Part shown: positions 33,776 through 42,487 of the stretch, in pieces
Position numbering within the stretch: position 1 is the stretch's first letter
How the letters are laid out: every line of letters starts with the position of its first letter
From: CAWGOF01 sp963824225
Lineage (GTDB): Bacteria > Acidobacteriota > Polarisedimenticolia > Polarisedimenticolales > Polarisedimenticolaceae
DNA length: 64,000 bases
Assembly (NCBI GenBank): GCA_963824225.1
Contig: CAWGOF010000003.1
Location: forward strand, 2,294,001-2,358,000
Direction of reading: 5' to 3'
The notes under the pieces: generated by a model
The model's database searches: none
Seen by the model: only the letters and a program-made list of their open reading frames with translations
Told to the model about the DNA's origin: nothing
Program-made: the position numbers and the translations under genes

Positions 33776-35177
33776 GCGCCGCCTCCTCCTCGCGCTCGAT
33801 CCCGTACGCCTCGCGCTTCTTGTACAGGTTCGACCGTGGCGTATCGATCGCTTTGGCGGTCGCCGAGTAGTTCCAGTCGTTCTCGCGCAGCCGAGCGACC
33901 AGGAACGCGCGCTCGGCGGCATCCTTGAACTGCTGGAGCGTCATCCCGGCGTACGCGAGCGTCAGCCCGCCACCCGACGGCCCGGGATCCCCGGCGTCGA
34001 GGGCCAGCCCCAGGCCGGCCGGAATGTCCGTGGCCTCGATCGTGTCGCGCGGCGTCATCAGGATCAGCCGCTCGACGGCGTTGTTCAGCTCGCGCACGTT
34101 TCCGCGCCAGGGCAGCCGCTTGAGCGCGTCGATCGCGCCGCCGGAGAACGTCTTCGACCGGTAGTTGTTCTCCCGGCAGAACGTATCGACGAAGTGCCGA
34201 ACGAGAGGCTCGATGTCCTCCGGACGCTCGCGCAGGGGCGGGAGATGGATCGGGACGACGTTGAGCCGGAAGAACAGGTCCTCGCGGAACCGCCCCTCGG
34301 CGATCTCGCGCTCGAGCCCCTTGTTGGTGGCCGCCACGACACGGACGTCGACCGTCAGCGTGCGCGCGGCCCCGACCGGCTCGACCTCGCCGTCTTGCAG
34401 CACGCGCAGGACCTTGGCCTGCGTTCGCAGGCTCATGTCCCCGATCTCGTCGAGGAAGATCGTTCCGGCGTCGGCCCGCACGAACTTGCCCACCTGGTCC
34501 TTGACCGCGCCGGTGAACGAGCCCTTGACGTGGCCGAACAGCTCGGACTCGATCAGCTCTTCGGGGATCGCGGCGCAGTTGACCTTGACGAACGGCTTCG
34601 ACGCCCTCGGGCTGTTGCTGTGGATCGCGCGCGCGACGAGCTCCTTCCCCGTCCCCGACTCCCCCGTGATCACGACCGACGCGTTCGTCGGTGCGATGCG
34701 TGCGACCGCCTCCTCGACGCGCGCCAGGGCCGCGGACCGCCCCACGAGCTGGTACCGACCGTCGAACGTCAGCCGGTACTCGTGGACCGCCTCCTCGAGC
34801 CGCCGCTTCTCGAGCGCGTTGCGCAGGACCAGCAGGACCCGATCGCTCTCGAGCGGCTTTTCCATGAAATCGAACGCGCCGAGGCGCGTGGCCTGGACCG
34901 CGGTGGCGATCGTCCCGTGTCCCGAAATCATCACCACGGGGAGGCTGGGCTGACGCTTGTGCAGCTCGGCCAGCACCTCGAGCCCGTCCATGTGCGGCAT
35001 CTTGATGTCGAGCAGCACGACCTCGGGCCCGTCGACCTCGACCCTTTCGAGGGCCTGCGCACCCGTGGCCGCGTCCACGACCTCGTAGCCGTCGTACTCG
35101 AGGATTCGACGCAACGAGGACCGGATATCGGCCTCGTCATCGACAACGAGCACTCGAGGTTTGCGCTTCGGACTCAT
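33759..35177 (-). CDS. NtrC-family sigma-54 response regulator
   Basis: 472 residues: receiver (phospho-Asp57 in VVLLDIKMP, acidic VVDDE), AAA+ domain with Walker A GESGTGKE, sigma-54-contact loop GSFTGA (the common GAFTGA reads GSFTGA, as in NtrX-like proteins), Walker B GTIFLDEIGDM, arginine finger region, and a Fis-type HTH (NYSATAKAIDTPRSNLYKKRE). Activates sigma-54 promoters once phosphorylated. Its stop overlaps the thiolase start, suggesting an operon in which the regulator and beta-oxidation genes are co-expressed. No kinase gene is adjacent; the nearest is at 40940-42373. Confidence 0.94.
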   Translation of the reverse strand: MSPKRKPRVLVVDDEADIRSSLRRILEYDGYEVVDAATGAQALERVEVDGPEVVLLDIKMPHMDGLEVLAELHKRQPSLPVVMISGHGTIATAVQATRLGAFDFMEKPLESDRVLLVLRNALEKRRLEEAVHEYRLTFDGRYQLVGRSAALARVEEAVARIAPTNASVVITGESGTGKELVARAIHSNSPRASKPFVKVNCAAIPEELIESELFGHVKGSFTGAVKDQVGKFVRADAGTIFLDEIGDMSLRTQAKVLRVLQDGEVEPVGAARTLTVDVRVVAATNKGLEREIAEGRFREDLFFRLNVVPIHLPPLRERPEDIEPLVRHFVDTFCRENNYRSKTFSGGAIDALKRLPWRGNVRELNNAVERLILMTPRDTIEATDIPAGLGLALDAGDPGPSGGGLTLAYAGMTLQQFKDAAERAFLVARLRENDWNYSATAKAIDTPRSNLYKKREAYGIEREEEAARERRS

Positions 35178-35289
35178 GTCGGTTCCGCGAGACGCGGTTG
35201 CGGGAGCGGCCAAACGGGCCGTCGAGAATACCACACGGCGAGGCTCGCGCCGCCGCGAGTCATGGCGGCGCGGGCCGTGTCGGCGACCG

Positions 35290-36885
35290 TCAGTCCTTGG
35301 AGGGCACCCGCAAGAAGAACGAGACGATCCGGCCCTGCTGAGCCAGGACGTCGAGCTTGACCGGAGAACCGGGACGCAGGTTCTCGGTCACGCGCTCCCA
35401 GTCCTCGACCGTCTCGACGGGCTGGCCGTTGACCGCGCTGATCACCATGTTCGCGGCGATCCCCTTCTCCTGCGCCGCACTGTTGAACTCCACGTCCGTC
35501 ACGAGCACGCCGCGCTCGGACGAGGACAGCTTCAGCTGACGGCGATCGGTCGAGGTCGGCGTCTTCACCGTGATCCCGAGGCTCGACGCTACCGGCGGGG
35601 TGTCCGGCGGCTCCTCGACGGTCGGGGGGGTGCTCGGTGGCTGCGCGTTCTCCTGGAGCCCCTTTTCGCGATCCCCGAGCTTGGCCGTTACGGTGAGGGT
35701 TCGCGCCCGGTCTCCGTCCTTGCGGTAGATCTCGAGGCGCACGGCGTCCCCCGGACGGTGGGTCGAGATCTTGCCGATCAGGTCCGGATTGTCCCGCACC
35801 GGTTCGTCGTTGACCTTACGGATCACGTCGCCCTTGTGGACACCTGCGGCGGCGGCCGGGCCGTCCCGGGTGACGTCGTCGACGATCACGCCGTTGCGGT
35901 CCGGCAGGCCGAGCCACTCCTGCGCCGTCTCGTCGAGTCCGCCCTGGTTCATCGTGATCCCGATGTAGCCACGCTGCACGTGTCCGTACTCGCGCAGCTG
36001 GTCGATGACCCGCCGGGCGTGGTCGATGGGTAGTGCGAACCCGATCCCTTCCGCCAGGTTCATGCGCCGGATCGCCGTGTTGATCCCGATCACGTTGCCC
36101 CGGATGTCCAGGAGCGGTCCACCCGAGTTGCCGAAGTTGATCGCGGCGTCGGTCTGGATGAAGCTGACGACCCCCTGGTCGGTGCTACCGATCGGGACAC
36201 GGCGATCCTTGGCCGAGACGACGCCGACCGTCACGGTCTGCGTCAGCTCCTGCGGGTTGCCGATCGCCAGCACCCATTCGCCGACCCGCACTTCCGACGA
36301 GTCTCCGAGCGGGAGCACCTGCAGCTTCGCGCCCTTGGTCTCGACCTTGAGCAGCGCCAGGTCGATCGACGGATCCGTGCCCACGACCTTCGCCGTGTAC
36401 TCGCGCCCGTCGTGCATGCGCACCTTCACGTCGTCCGCCTGGTCGATCACGTGGTTGTTCGTCAGCAGATATCCGTCTTCGGAGATCACGAAGCCCGAGC
36501 CCTCGCCGATCCACGGCTCGGATTGGGGGCGCCGCGGGTCGTCGGGGCCCGGATCACCGAAGAAGTACCGGAACCACTCCTCGGGGCCCGGATACTGCCT
36601 CGGACCGGGACCGGGACCGGGACGCTGCTCGCCTTGGGCCTCCCCTTCCTCGGGCAGATTCGCGCTGCGCACGCTCACGACGGCGGGCATCGCCGCCTCG
36701 GCGATGTCGGCGAAGCTCTGCATGCCGCGCGGCTCGACCGCGGGCTTGGTCGCGGCGAGCGCAATCGACGGGGCGGCGAACGACACGGTCGGCGAGTTCA
36801 AGCGCCCACCCAGGATCATGCCGAACACGATGCTGACCCCGATGACGGCGAGCAGGGAAGCGAAAGCCATGGATCGACTGTTCAT
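35290..36885 (-). CDS. degP: Periplasmic serine protease, HtrA/DegP type, two PDZ domains
   Basis: 531 residues. N-terminal membrane anchor or signal (SLLAVIGVSIVFGMILGG). Trypsin-like domain with His145 (TNNHVID), Asp175 (SIDLALLK) and Ser254 (NFGNSGGPLL). A Pro/Gly-rich insertion (about 80-120, PGPGPGPRQYPGPEEWF) resembles the DegP LA-loop region. PDZ 1 (about 310-400) and PDZ 2 (about 440-531) are separated by a Pro/Glu linker. A quality-control protease or chaperone of the envelope. Strong GGAGG before ATG. It follows a receiver gene by 46 bp; the sigma-54 promoter upstream of that gene may feed into it. Confidence 0.94.
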   Translation of the reverse strand: MNSRSMAFASLLAVIGVSIVFGMILGGRLNSPTVSFAAPSIALAATKPAVEPRGMQSFADIAEAAMPAVVSVRSANLPEEGEAQGEQRPGPGPGPRQYPGPEEWFRYFFGDPGPDDPRRPQSEPWIGEGSGFVISEDGYLLTNNHVIDQADDVKVRMHDGREYTAKVVGTDPSIDLALLKVETKGAKLQVLPLGDSSEVRVGEWVLAIGNPQELTQTVTVGVVSAKDRRVPIGSTDQGVVSFIQTDAAINFGNSGGPLLDIRGNVIGINTAIRRMNLAEGIGFALPIDHARRVIDQLREYGHVQRGYIGITMNQGGLDETAQEWLGLPDRNGVIVDDVTRDGPAAAAGVHKGDVIRKVNDEPVRDNPDLIGKISTHRPGDAVRLEIYRKDGDRARTLTVTAKLGDREKGLQENAQPPSTPPTVEEPPDTPPVASSLGITVKTPTSTDRRQLKLSSSERGVLVTDVEFNSAAQEKGIAANMVISAVNGQPVETVEDWERVTENLRPGSPVKLDVLAQQGRIVSFFLRVPSKD

Positions 36886-36931
36886 CGAGATCTACCTCCG
36901 CATGATCGCGGGCCCCGCCGGTTCCGGGGAC

Positions 36932-37363
36932 TCACATGCGACGATCATAGTGTAGCGCGACCGCCACGGCTCGCTCGTCGCGCGGCGGCAGCAGCTCGCG
37001 CAGAACGCCGAGCAGAGCGGCGGCGTCGACCGGCTTTTCGAGCAGCCTCTCGACGCCCAGGTTCTGGGCGCGGTGCTGCACCTCATCGTTTACAAAGGCC
37101 GAGAGAAGTACGCACTTCGCCCGGCAGTCCCGCCGCCGCAGCTCGGCAAGCAGGGTCAGACCGTCCATCGAGGGCATCTTGTAGTCGAGCAGCAGGAGAT
37201 CGATGGGCTGGTCGTGGTAGCAGGCCTCGAGTACCCGGCGCGGGTCGTCGACCGCCATGGTCCGGTACCCCGAGCGGTCGAGGAGCCGGCGGTAGGTCGC
37301 GAGCACCGACGGGTCGTCGTCGACGACCAGGACCGTGTACGACTCGGGGGCTCGAGGAGACAT
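36932..37363 (-). CDS. Stand-alone receiver-domain response regulator
   Basis: 143 residues with a single CheY-like domain: acidic VVDDDPS, phospho-Asp60 in LLLLDYKMPSMDG, Ser in LLSAFVND and Lys in LLEKPVDAA. There is no output domain, so signalling is by protein contact or phosphotransfer. Start ATG 37363 is where receiver homology begins; the frame is open further upstream, but a sigma-54 promoter-like site occupies that region. It lies between an NtrC-type regulator and htrA on the same strand. Confidence 0.88.
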   Translation of the reverse strand: MSPRAPESYTVLVVDDDPSVLATYRRLLDRSGYRTMAVDDPRRVLEACYHDQPIDLLLLDYKMPSMDGLTLLAELRRRDCRAKCVLLSAFVNDEVQHRAQNLGVERLLEKPVDAAALLGVLRELLPPRDERAVAVALHYDRRM

Positions 37364-37380
37364 TTCCAGCCTCACCAGGG

Positions 37381-37396
37381 AGCAAGGGACGTGCCG
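37381..37396 (-). promoter_or_regulatory. Sigma-54-type promoter upstream of the receiver gene
   Basis: Minus strand reads CGGCACGTCCCTTGCT: GGCACG and TTGCT match the -24 and -12 elements, and GG and GC are exactly 10 bp apart. The predicted start is near 37370, only 7 bases before the ATG at 37363, which would be an unusually short leader. GTGG-N6-CCAC, a loose dyad, lies about 120 bp upstream. The neighbouring upstream gene encodes a sigma-54 activator. Confidence 0.5.
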
Positions 37397-37507
37397 CGCG
37401 GCACGGCCCGGATCGCCCAGCAATGCGGCCCCACCGCTGCCGAGACCGCGCCGGAGAGACCGTTCGGGCGTTGATTTGGCGTCAAAGTGGCATGGTCCAC
37501 CGGGCGC

Positions 37508-38885
37508 CTACTCCAGCTCGGACCAGCCGGCGAGCCGGTACTCCTTGAGCTTGCGCTGGAGCGTTCGGAGCCCGATCCCCAGCAGCTCCGCCGCCTGGGT
37601 GCGGTTACCCCCGGTCTTCTCGAGCGCCGACAGGATCGCCCGCCGCTCGATCTCGTCCATCCGCAGCCCCTCCGAAGCGGCTCCCGGACCATCGCTGCCT
37701 CGACCGTCCGCGCGGGTGTACTCCGGCGCAAGGTCCTCGAGACGAATCTCGTCCTGCGGCGTCAGCACGACCAGGCTCTCGACCAGATTTTTCAGCTCGC
37801 GCACGTTGCCCTCGAACCGAGCTTGCACGAGGGCTCGCATCGCTTCGGGGCTGAAGCGTAGGCCGGGTCTCCCGTTCTCGGCCGCGAACTCCCGCAGGAA
37901 GTGGTTGGCCAGGAGCGGGATGTCCTCGCGGCGCTCGCGGAGCGGCGGGATGCTCAAGGTCACGACCTTCAGCCGGTAGTACAGGTCGGATCGGAATCGC
38001 CCGGCCTCGACCGCCGCGCCAAGATCCTGGTTCGTCGCCGCGATGAGCCGGATGTCCACGTGGATCGTCTCGGTCCCGCCGACGCGCATGAACTCCCGTT
38101 GCTCGATCACCCGTAGCAGCTTGGCCTGCATGTCGAGCGGCAGCTCGCCGATCTCGTCCAGGAACAGCGTTCCGCCGTCCGCGAGCTCGAACTTCCCGAC
38201 CTTGCGCCCCGTGGCGCCGGTGAACGCGCCACGCTCGTGCCCGAACAGCTCGGATTCCAGGATCTCGGCCGGGATCGCGGCGCAGTTGATCGGCAGGAAC
38301 CGGCGTTCGCGGCGCGGCGAGCTCTCGTGAAGCGCGTTCGCGACGACCTCCTTCCCGGTGCCGGACTCGCCCACGATCAGCACGTTCGCGCGGGTCGGCG
38401 CGACGAGGTCCATCTGGCGGACGAGGGCCTCCATCGCTTTCGACCGCCCGATCAGCGAGCCGAAGCTCTCGCTCAATCGCTCTTCGAGCTCCTCGTTGCG
38501 CCGGCGCAGGCGGACGCTTCTCGACGATCGTCGCCACGCGCCGCCGCAGCTCGTAGAGATGCACCGGCTTCGTCAGATAGTCGTCGGCGCCGCGCTTCAT
38601 CGCATCCACAGCGGACTCGACGGTCGCATGACCGGTGATCATCAGGACGCCGATGTCCGGGCGAATCTGCCGCGCCGCGTCGAGGACGCCGAACCCGTCG
38701 GTGCCCGGCAGCATCAGGTCGGTCGCGACGAGCGTCACGTCCCGATTCGCCTGGAGGTAGTCCAGCGCCGGCGGGGCCTCGGCGAACGCCTCGACCGCGT
38801 AGCCCTCGCGCACGAGCGCCCGGGACAGGCTACGCCGGTTTCCTTCGTCGTCCTCGATGACGAGGATCTTGGCCTTGTCGGTCAT
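37508..38885 (-). CDS. NtrC-family sigma-54 response regulator with one frameshift
   Basis: Receiver at the N-terminus (acidic VIEDDE, phospho-Asp56 in VATDLMLPG, Lys in YLTKPVH), AAA+ domain with GESGTGKE, GAFTGA (canonical sigma-54 loop) and GTLFLDEIGEL, then a Fis-type HTH (NRTQAAELLGIGLRTLQRKL). Receiver and AAA+ parts are in different frames; removing one base near 38514 joins them as VEKRRLRRRNEEL, giving 458 residues, which is normal. A sequence error is likely. It follows ligA by 21 bp in the order kinase, ligA, regulator, so it is the probable partner of the kinase at 40940. Confidence 0.9.
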
Positions 38886-38906
38886 GGTCGCTCGGAACGG
38901 GCCATT

Positions 38907-40943
38907 CTAGCGCCCGCCCAGCAGCTGCTCGAACTGTTCCGCGTCGAGCACCGGGATTCCGAGCTCGCGGGCGCGATCGAGCTTGGATCCCGCGTCCTCG
39001 CCGGCGACGACGAAATCGGTCTTCCGGCTCACGCTCTGAGCGACCCTCCCCCCGAGCCGCTCGATCGCCTCCCGCGCCTCGTCGCGCGTGTGCCGGGCCA
39101 GTGTTCCGGTCAAGACGAACCTCTTGCCGTGCAGCCGAGCGTCGGGCTCGACGTGATGCCGGCGCTCCTCGTCGAGCGCCACGGTGTTGACCCCTGCCGC
39201 CGCGAGCCGACGGACCAGATCGACGTTCGCCGGTTGATCGAAGAACGACCGCACGTTCGTCGCCGTCTTCGGGCCGACGTCGTCGAGCGCCTCGAGCGTT
39301 TCGCGGGGCGCGGCCGAGATCGCCTCGATCGAGCCGAGCCCGGCGGCGAGCGTGCGGGCGGCGCGCTCACCGACGTGCCGGATCCCGAGCGCGTGGATCA
39401 GACGGTGCAGCGGCAGGTGGCGCGAGGACTCGATCTGGGCCACGAGGTTCGCCGCCGACTTCTCGCCCATGCGCTCGAGCTCGGTCAGCCGGGCGGCGTC
39501 GAGCGCGTACAGGTCGGCGGAATCGTGGACCAGGTCGCGCGCCACGAGCTGACCGACGAGAGCGTCCCCCAGACCCTGGATGTCCATCGCGGTTCGCGAG
39601 GCGAAGTGCAGGAGCCGCTCCCGGCGCTGGGCCGGGCAAGCGGCGTTCGTGCAGTACCGGGCGACCTCCCCCTCACCTCGGTCGGCCGCCGAGCCACACA
39701 CCGGGCACGCTGTCGGCATCCGGAACGGCACGGCGTCGGCCGGCCGCCGGTCGAGCAGCGCTTGGACCACTTGCGGGATGACGTCGCCGGCCTTCTCGAT
39801 GCGCACGACGTCCCCGACCCGCACGTCCTTGCGTGCGACCTCGTCCTCGTTGTGCAACGTCGCCCGCGACACGACCGTCCCGGCCAGCGTCACCGGCTCG
39901 AGCACACCGACCGGCGTGAGCTTCCCGGTCCGTCCGACCTGCACGACGATGTCCCGCACACGGGTCGTGACCTGCTCGGCGGGGTACTTCCACGCCGCGG
40001 CCCAGCGCGGAAACTTCGTGGTGCTGCCCGCGCGCTCGCGGAGATCGATCTCGTTCACCTTGACGACGACGCCGTCGATCTCGTACGCCAGGGTCGGTCG
40101 GCGCTCGCGCAGCCAGTCGTAGTACGCACGCACACCATCGAGGTCGGTGCACGATCGGCGGAGCGGATTGGTGTGCAGCCCGAGCTCTTCGAGGAGCACG
40201 AGCGCCGCCTCGTGGGTCGTAGGGGCGGGCACTCCGTCGTGCTCGATACGGGCCAGCGCGTAGAAGTGGCAGTCGAGTCCCCGGGCCGCCGTGACTCGCG
40301 CGTCGAGCAGCCGCACGGTGCCCGCCGCGGCGTTGCGCGGATTCGCGAACGGCGCCTCGCCAGCCTCCTCACGCTGCCGATTGAGCTCGCGAAACGCCTC
40401 GCGCGAGAGGAAGATCTCACCCCGCGCCTCGAGGGCCCGGATTCCCCGTGCGAGACGGACAGGGACCGAGCGAATCGTCCGCACGTTCCGCGTCACGACC
40501 TCGCCGACCTCGCCGTCCCCACGGGTGACGGCGCGCTCGAGGCGGCCCTCACGCCAGTGCACGGCGATCGAGAGTCCGTCGATCTTCGGCTCGGCGACGT
40601 ACGTCGGCTCGGCCGAGCCGATGACGCGTCGCAGTCGCGCCTCCCACTCGTGCAGTTCCGCCTCGTCGTACACGTTGTCGAGCGACAGGAGCCGTGTCGG
40701 ATGGCGGAACGGCGCGAATCCGCCCGCCGCCTCGCCGCCGACACGGCACGTCGGTGAGTCCGGCGTGACGAGGTCCGGTCGCTCGCGCTCGATGCGCAAC
40801 AGCTCGCGCTCGAGCTCGTCGTACTGCGCGTCCGAGATCTCCGGGTCGTCGTCGACGTAGTACAGCTTGCGATGCCGCGCGATCTCGGCGCGCAGCTCGG
40901 CTGCTCGACGCGCCGCGGGGTCGGGCGGCGCGCCGCGAGTCAC
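38907..40943 (-). CDS. ligA: NAD-dependent DNA ligase
   Basis: 678 residues, standard for LigA. Adenylation-domain Lys120 in AEPKIDGLSI, OB-fold, four-Cys zinc finger (CPVCGS, CTNAAC), helix-hairpin-helix repeats (ALGIRHVGERAARTL, DDVGPKTATNV) and C-terminal BRCT domain (LHGKRFVLTGTLA). Seals nicks in replication and repair using NAD. GTG at 40943 overlaps the kinase stop (GTGA), so translation is probably coupled to a two-component sensor, an unusual place for a housekeeping ligase. Confidence 0.96.
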   Translation of the reverse strand: MTRGAPPDPAARRAAELRAEIARHRKLYYVDDDPEISDAQYDELERELLRIERERPDLVTPDSPTCRVGGEAAGGFAPFRHPTRLLSLDNVYDEAELHEWEARLRRVIGSAEPTYVAEPKIDGLSIAVHWREGRLERAVTRGDGEVGEVVTRNVRTIRSVPVRLARGIRALEARGEIFLSREAFRELNRQREEAGEAPFANPRNAAAGTVRLLDARVTAARGLDCHFYALARIEHDGVPAPTTHEAALVLLEELGLHTNPLRRSCTDLDGVRAYYDWLRERRPTLAYEIDGVVVKVNEIDLRERAGSTTKFPRWAAAWKYPAEQVTTRVRDIVVQVGRTGKLTPVGVLEPVTLAGTVVSRATLHNEDEVARKDVRVGDVVRIEKAGDVIPQVVQALLDRRPADAVPFRMPTACPVCGSAADRGEGEVARYCTNAACPAQRRERLLHFASRTAMDIQGLGDALVGQLVARDLVHDSADLYALDAARLTELERMGEKSAANLVAQIESSRHLPLHRLIHALGIRHVGERAARTLAAGLGSIEAISAAPRETLEALDDVGPKTATNVRSFFDQPANVDLVRRLAAAGVNTVALDEERRHHVEPDARLHGKRFVLTGTLARHTRDEAREAIERLGGRVAQSVSRKTDFVVAGEDAGSKLDRARELGIPVLDAEQFEQLLGGR

Positions 40944-42373
40944 CGGGTCGCCGCCGCGGGGGCCGCGGCGCTCGCCGGATGGTGCCGTGGGAGGTGCATG
41001 CGGAACGTGGACCCGCGCCCCTCGGCGCTGTCGACCTCGATCGTGCCACCGTGGCGCTCGATGATCTGACGCGCGATCGGCAGCCCGAGTCCCGTGCCGC
41101 CGCCGCGGCTCGAGAAGAACACTTCGAAGATCCGCTCCTTCAGCCCGTCGGGAATCCCCGGACCGTCGTCCTCGACCTCGACCAGAACGTCGCCTCCCGC
41201 GCCCGCCCGGGTGCGCACGTGGACGACACCGCCGGTCGGAAGGACCTGGCGCGCATTGACGAGCAGGTTCATCAACGCCTGCTTGAACTGCGTCGCGTCG
41301 AGATCCACCGCCGGAAGAAGGGGCTCGAGGTCGAGTCGCAGCTCGAGCTGGTGTTGCCGGAAGTCGATCTCGAGAAACCGTGCGACCTCCGACACGACCG
41401 CGTTCAGGTCCTCGGGCGCGAATCGTGGCTGCGCCGGCCGCGCGTAGGCCAGGAAGTTGTTCACGAGCCCCTCGAGCCGCTTGATCTCGCTCTTCGTGGA
41501 CTCGAGGAGCTCGCCGCACTCGCCGTTCGTCACACCGGACATACCGGACACGTCGCGCAGCTCCTCCTCGAGCATCTGCAGGTTCATGTTCATCGCGTTC
41601 AACGGGTTGCGGATCTCGTGCGCCAGGCCCGACGCCAGGAGCCCGACGTACGACGCGCGCTCGGCCGACCGGCGCGAGTGCTCGAGCGCTCGGTTCTTGC
41701 GGATCAGATGCAGAACGTAGAACAGCCCCGTGAACAGCACGCCGACGGCGAGCGTCGCGGCGAGGACGATCTTGCGCTGGAGCGATCCCCGGAGCTCCGA
41801 CAGCTCCCGTTGGAGCGGCTGCGCCGAGATCCCGAGCTTCACGGTGCCCTCGCTCCCGGGGATCGGGGCGCTCACGACCTGTTCTCCCCCGCGAGGCCAG
41901 CTGTCGGGGAACGACAGGTCCGGACTTTCCGGCGCCGGCTCCTCGACCGCGGCACCCGACACGAAGAGCTGGCGAATGCCGAACCGGTCCACGACCTCGA
42001 CGTGATGGATGAACCCACTCTTGGCCAGCCGCTCTCGGATCAGGAATGTGATCACCTGCTGCTGGGCCCGAACCCGAGAGAAATCGACCGATGGGCCGTC
42101 CCGTCCCAGATCGGCGACGGTCGTGGCGATGTGCCGAGCCTCGGCGCTTCCCAGGTCGAGGCTCTCGTCCCAGACCCGCAGGTTCAGGTCGCGAAACGTC
42201 AGCTGGACCGTCAGAAACACGAGCACGCCCAGGAGCGTGCCGAACACCAGGACCGCCCTGAGAGTCTCCCCACCGAATGTTTCCGCGAAAGTATCGCGAA
42301 AGTCGGACGGCCTCACGCTGATAGTGTAGTCCCTGAGCCGGACATTTTTCTGCTGCGATGTCACCGCAACCAT
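40940..42373 (-). CDS. Membrane sensor histidine kinase
   Basis: 477 residues. Two transmembrane helices (about 39-59 and 202-222) bound a periplasmic sensor domain of about 140 residues with no recognised ligand site. HisKA box ASGLAHEIRNPLNAMNMNL with His252; HATPase_c with NLLVNARQ, DDGPGIPDGL and GGGTGLGLPIA. The arrangement without a HAMP/PAS resembles NtrB/ZraS-type kinases that pair with NtrC-type regulators, fitting the regulator at 37508 two genes downstream. Start ATG 42373 has no clear ribosome binding site; GTG 42316 is an alternative. It diverges from the XRE-TPR regulator. Confidence 0.92.
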   Translation of the reverse strand: MVAVTSQQKNVRLRDYTISVRPSDFRDTFAETFGGETLRAVLVFGTLLGVLVFLTVQLTFRDLNLRVWDESLDLGSAEARHIATTVADLGRDGPSVDFSRVRAQQQVITFLIRERLAKSGFIHHVEVVDRFGIRQLFVSGAAVEEPAPESPDLSFPDSWPRGGEQVVSAPIPGSEGTVKLGISAQPLQRELSELRGSLQRKIVLAATLAVGVLFTGLFYVLHLIRKNRALEHSRRSAERASYVGLLASGLAHEIRNPLNAMNMNLQMLEEELRDVSGMSGVTNGECGELLESTKSEIKRLEGLVNNFLAYARPAQPRFAPEDLNAVVSEVARFLEIDFRQHQLELRLDLEPLLPAVDLDATQFKQALMNLLVNARQVLPTGGVVHVRTRAGAGGDVLVEVEDDGPGIPDGLKERIFEVFFSSRGGGTGLGLPIARQIIERHGGTIEVDSAEGRGSTFRMHLPRHHPASAAAPAAATR

Positions 42374-42487
42374 GGCTCACGCGCCAACCATGGATTACAT
42401 TTCAGGGTATAAGAAGACCTGGGGACCATAGCTCAGGGCCTTCCTAGGGGGGCGGTTGCCACAGGGCAGCCGCGACGGGGAGTCGAG

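Noticed and set aside
42374..42487. tRNA-like or riboswitch-like structure in the divergent gap
   Set aside because: No cloverleaf or known aptamer core could be drawn; only AT-rich promoter-like sequence is visible.
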